The position numbers and the translations under genes were made by a program. A stretch of DNA of 8,367 nucleotides from Fibrobacteraceae bacterium (GTDB lineage Bacteria > Fibrobacterota > Fibrobacteria > Fibrobacterales > Fibrobacteraceae): positions 1-8,367 of the forward strand of contig JALNVO010000122.1 of assembly GCA_023231365.1 (NCBI GenBank). The letters run 5' to 3'. This document shows positions 5,947-8,367 of this stretch, one piece after another. The notes beneath the pieces are model-generated. The model worked only from the letters and a program-made list of their open reading frames with translations, was not told where the DNA came from and searched no databases. Position 1 is the stretch's first letter; every line of letters begins with the position of its first letter.

Positions 5947-7560
5947 TCACTTCCTAAAGGAGATCATCCGTTTTCCATTTAATATCACTAGTACAGGAGC
6001 ATAGCGAAAGCGGTTCGGCAGCGGAACAAACGTTTCGCCCGGATTTATTCGCATACTTTGTATCCTCTTTCCGCGAATATCATAAACAGCTATGTTCCCC
6101 CCAGAAACAGATCCCACGATAAGTCCACCATCCACATAGCGGAAGCTAGACACATCAGAATTGAAATGATGGGAACTAATCTTTTCCGTTGCCAAAGGTT
6201 CTGCGGGCTCCGTAAAACCAAGCTGGGAATCCATCCAGCGGATACGAGCCTTATAATAATTCCGCATATGGGTTACTTCTAAATTCCAAGTCGCTTCGGA
6301 ATAACCATTAAAACAAAGACTGAACCAGCCCGTTGTAGAACAGCCCGGTTCCCCATCCATGCCGATCGCCGTTCCGAGCACATTCCATTTCGAGAAGTTT
6401 CTCTGTGAGGCTTGAGCAATGAGCGCAGAAACGGAATCAATAAATTTATCCACATTCTTGGAATGCCAAACGGAAGAGCGGAGCTCAGCCCAACGCGATT
6501 TGAATTTTGCTTGGAAATACGAATCCTTAAATAGATTCTTTAACCAAGGTGCTATGATATACGTTCCCGAAAAATTCTGGTTGATTTGCCAACCAGTAGA
6601 ATCCATATTGCTGTTGTAACTCACGGCACCGAAAGCCAAGTTAAAATCCCATGGAGGACCCAAAACAATCTTGCCCCCTTCCGAATCCCTGTTCTTGCTC
6701 ATATAGAAGCTGCAAATATATGCATCTGAATTTTTTGTAATCTCCTGATGCAGTATATAATCTACGGCGGCATCCACATCCAGCACCGACAAATAAGCCG
6801 GGCTCGATTCACTACCGGAAGCAGCATCCACTGTTTTTTCAAAAGTATTAAAAGTATTCTGCAAATAAGATTTTTGCGATTCGGCCATATTCTCAATCTT
6901 CGGATAGTGATAGATCATCTGAAGTCCATCTGAAGATTTAAAACCTTCCTTTGAAAGGTTTGAATTGCCTGCATTAAGCTTGTCAACGCGGAAAATATAC
7001 CCCCCCGTCAAAGCATCTCCCGCAGTATCAGCTTCGTCGAGTTTCTTGATATTTATACGATCTTTACCCCTCTTGATTTTTTCCACCAACAAATACACGC
7101 CCTGATATTCTCCATTCAAAAACATTTCTACAAAACGAGTCCGGGGGCTATACCTGCCCGCAACGGTATAGAGATAGTAGGCAAGCGCATTACGGATAAG
7201 AGTCTTATCCACATACGGGCCGTGAAGCACCCAATCATCGCCATCAGGAAGGCCGAGCAGCGGAGCCGCCATTTCTTCACCATTCGTATCACGGAGTTCA
7301 AAACCATAGCTTTTTTTCTTGAATGCCGCAGAAGTCTGACCTCTCGTTTCAATACCAATCCGCATCGCTTCTACTTGCAGTGAATCATTCAGTGAATTTG
7401 TCCCAAAGTCCAACACGCGAAGTGCGCCCTCTGTTTTTGGCTTGTCGGGAATCGATACCCCATTAGTATTGATAATTAAAATCGGTAAATCATAGGAATC
7501 CGCAAAAACTGCGGACGAAAAAGAAACAAAGCCAAAAGCCAAAATTTTCAGCAAATGCAT
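5947..7560 (-). CDS. Secreted CotH-kinase-family protein with type IX secretion-like C-terminal domain (537 aa)
   Basis: A CotH-type protein; the family, founded on the Bacillus spore-coat kinase CotH, has an atypical protein-kinase fold and is common in exported proteins of many bacteria. A signal peptide (MHLLK, hydrophobic run, AVFA) is likely cut after residue 20. Family signatures in order: TRGQTS (72-77) followed by KKKSYGFEL (81-89); LIRNALAYYLY (121-131); EMFLNGEYQGVYLLVEKI (145-162); EITKNSDAYICSFYMSKN (273-290); and GPPWDFNLAFG (301-311), whose Asp305-Phe-Asn is the likely metal-binding site. Residues about 455-537 form a separate beta-rich tail (AVYDIRGKRIQS at 491-502, ending NGKRMISFRK) resembling type IX secretion sorting domains. 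AAGGAG lies 5 nt before ATG 7560, the strongest ribosome-binding site here. It is transcribed alone, with no convincing -35/-10 pair found upstream. Whether it phosphorylates a target or has a structural role in adhesion or the cellulolytic surface is unknown. Confidence 0.9.
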   Translation of the reverse strand: MHLLKILAFGFVSFSSAVFADSYDLPILIINTNGVSIPDKPKTEGALRVLDFGTNSLNDSLQVEAMRIGIETRGQTSAAFKKKSYGFELRDTNGEEMAAPLLGLPDGDDWVLHGPYVDKTLIRNALAYYLYTVAGRYSPRTRFVEMFLNGEYQGVYLLVEKIKRGKDRINIKKLDEADTAGDALTGGYIFRVDKLNAGNSNLSKEGFKSSDGLQMIYHYPKIENMAESQKSYLQNTFNTFEKTVDAASGSESSPAYLSVLDVDAAVDYILHQEITKNSDAYICSFYMSKNRDSEGGKIVLGPPWDFNLAFGAVSYNSNMDSTGWQINQNFSGTYIIAPWLKNLFKDSYFQAKFKSRWAELRSSVWHSKNVDKFIDSVSALIAQASQRNFSKWNVLGTAIGMDGEPGCSTTGWFSLCFNGYSEATWNLEVTHMRNYYKARIRWMDSQLGFTEPAEPLATEKISSHHFNSDVSSFRYVDGGLIVGSVSGGNIAVYDIRGKRIQSMRINPGETFVPLPNRFRYAPVLVILNGKRMISFRK

Positions 7561-7813
7561 GGCAACTCCTTGATGCAGCCTTAACAGATAACTGCCAATT
7601 TTTTACAAAATAACTTAGCATCCTTTTTTGTGCGTAAGCATAAGCAGAAAGCGTTGTTATTTGTTGTTGATTTTTGTTCAAATTTCCGTGAATTTAATAA
7701 ACGATAAAGTAAAAAAAATGAAACAAGTTTTTGCATCTCTAAAAATTGTATACAAATTAAAACGCACGTTCTTTTTATATGGGTAAGAAAGAATTTAATA
7801 TGGGAAATTGGTT
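7561..7813. other. AT-rich intergenic region between the CotH-like gene and the CE15 remnant
   Basis: This 253-bp stretch contains the CotH-like gene's 5' leader (AAGGAG at 7571-7566, minus strand) and strongly AT-rich DNA to its right. A 22-codon frame at 7718-7786 (plus strand, starting MKQVFASLK) has no clear ribosome-binding site; it could be the relic of a signal-peptide start for the CE15 gene, but that is speculative. A 10-bp palindrome TTGTATACAA lies at 7746-7755. I see no further gene, RNA or convincing promoter. Confidence 0.5.
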
Positions 7814-8173
7814 ATGAGGTGTGTTGTAGTCGCAGACGAAGCCTCCTGGTTCACGAGCTCCTTCTCCAACGTCCAATATTCCACAGACAAGCATCACCAC
7901 GAACTCGAAGGGCCCGAGGCTAGCTACGGAACAAGTATCGCTACCAAGGAAATTTTAGATGCCCTCGGTGACACAAAATTCTACACCTATTCCAAAGTCG
8001 GCGGGCACACCCTTTGTACGCGTCCTACCACCCAATATCACTGGATAAAAAGCTACGTGCAAAAATTCCTTTTAGAAGGTAGAGGAGAAACCGCTAAAAT
8101 TGAATGCACGCAAAACGCCAACTTCAACAAATCGACCGGGATCGATTGGAGTACTCAGGATTTGAAGTTCTAG
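7814..8173 (+). pseudogene. Degraded C-terminal fragment of a CE15 glucuronoyl esterase (119 codons)
   Basis: CE15 enzymes cleave the ester between glucuronic acid on xylan and lignin alcohols. This fragment follows the last third of Cip2-type CE15 proteins: SWFTSSFSN (11-19), a DKHHHEL patch matching the family's 'LPFDHH' region, GPEASYG (33-39) matching 'WLGP..', KVGGHTLC (61-68) matching 'GxHxHC', YVQKFLL (81-87) and a closing IDWSTQ (110-115). It cannot be active. The N-terminal two thirds with the Ser nucleophile are absent, and the in-frame TAA at 7796-7798 blocks extension. About 18 residues holding the 'APRG' strand are missing between HHEL and EGP. Leu67 replaces the catalytic His that normally precedes the Cys. 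No ribosome-binding site precedes 7814 (or TTG 7808). The rest of the frame is unbroken, so decay may be recent or a longer parent was cut by recombination. The original stop may be the TAG at 8171. Confidence 0.75.
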
Positions 8174-8255
8174 CACATTACTCTACACCACAAGATTGGC
8201 GTCGGAATGGAAATGCTTTACAAGCCGTATTATTAAAGGACGCCTCTAAAAAATG

Positions 8256-8286
8256 TTGCGCATAAGGTTACCGCGATGTATATTAT
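8256..8286 (+). promoter_or_regulatory. Probable promoter for a leaderless lipoprotein mRNA
   Basis: TTGCGC (8256-8261), 17 bp, then TATATT (8279-8284) matches the spacing and -10 hexamer of the lipoprotein promoter at 5840-5868. An overlapping TATTAT (8281-8286) is an alternative -10. Either places the transcription start at about 8291-8293, on or next to the ATG at 8293. No Shine-Dalgarno is present in the preceding bases, which fits a leaderless transcript. Confidence 0.5.
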
Positions 8287-8292
8287 CACCCC

Positions 8293-8367
8293 ATGAGCCA
8301 CAAACATTATGCGCTGTTGCCCTTCTTTCTCGTTGCGGGTTTCTTTCTTTTAGGGTGTTCCGATCAT
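8293..8367 (+). CDS. Lipoprotein, N-terminal signal only (25 codons, runs off right edge)
   Basis: The frame starts at ATG 8293 with MSHKHY, followed by a hydrophobic stretch (ALLPFFLVAGFFL) and the lipobox LLGC, then SDH where the window ends. This is a standard type II signal peptide: basic n-region, hydrophobic core, Cys22 to be lipidated after cleavage by signal peptidase II. Ser-Asp after the Cys gives Asp at +3. The mature protein is outside the window, so its function is unknown. It begins 119 bp after the CE15 remnant on the same strand, but a promoter-like sequence immediately upstream suggests independent transcription. Confidence 0.72.
   Translation, partial: MSHKHYALLPFFLVAGFFLLGCSDH

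Noticed and set aside
7490..7681. 63-codon minus-strand frame over the start of the CotH-like gene
   Set aside because: It overlaps the CotH signal-peptide region in another frame and its translation shows no family features.
7746..7755. Palindrome TTGTATACAA as an operator
   Set aside because: A single 10-bp palindrome in very AT-rich DNA, with no properly spaced promoter beside it, is expected by chance.
8104..8265. 53-codon plus-strand frame overlapping the end of the CE15 remnant
   Set aside because: It overlaps the esterase frame, has an AGGAG too far upstream (about 15 nt) and no recognised motif. It is the best unexplained short frame here, but support is too thin for a call.

Overview
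The window reads like a chromosomal segment of a Fibrobacter-type, plant-fibre-degrading bacterium. This is inferred from gene content: a secreted CotH-like protein with a type IX secretion-like C-terminal tail, a short collagen-like lipoprotein, and the remnant of a CE15 glucuronoyl esterase whose tail resembles fungal/rumen Cip2-type enzymes. No rRNA or tRNA confirms the taxon.

Layout, left to right. Positions 1-114 are the end of an insertion sequence that continues off the left edge: the first 20 codons of an ISL3-type transposase (minus strand) plus a GC-rich terminal sequence. Next, on the minus strand, lies a two-gene operon, endA-like secreted endonuclease I (4348-3608) followed after 8 bp by mfd (3599-243), the transcription-repair coupling factor. 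The ribosome-binding site of mfd overlaps the endA stop codon. Then come two independently transcribed minus-strand genes for exported proteins: a lipoprotein with a collagen-like stretch, a DxxY tandem repeat and a transglutaminase-like Cys-His-Glu core (5801-4470), and a CotH-kinase-like secreted protein (7560-5947). Each of these two ends in a clear intrinsic terminator. The endA and lipoprotein genes each have a recognisable promoter sharing the decamer CTATATTTGG, and terminators and next promoters are packed against each other.

The right end is on the plus strand. Positions 7814-8173 hold a degraded C-terminal piece of a CE15 glucuronoyl esterase. It lacks the nucleophile half, has lost about 18 internal residues and carries Leu where the catalytic His should be. 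After it, a new lipoprotein gene starts at 8293 and runs off the window. Its -10 box lies so close to the ATG that the mRNA is probably leaderless.

The segment mixes housekeeping DNA repair (mfd) with cell-surface functions. There is no CRISPR array, RNA gene, phage module or clear multi-gene defence system. The least explained intact gene is the transglutaminase-like lipoprotein; the clearest evolutionary story is the decaying CE15 gene.
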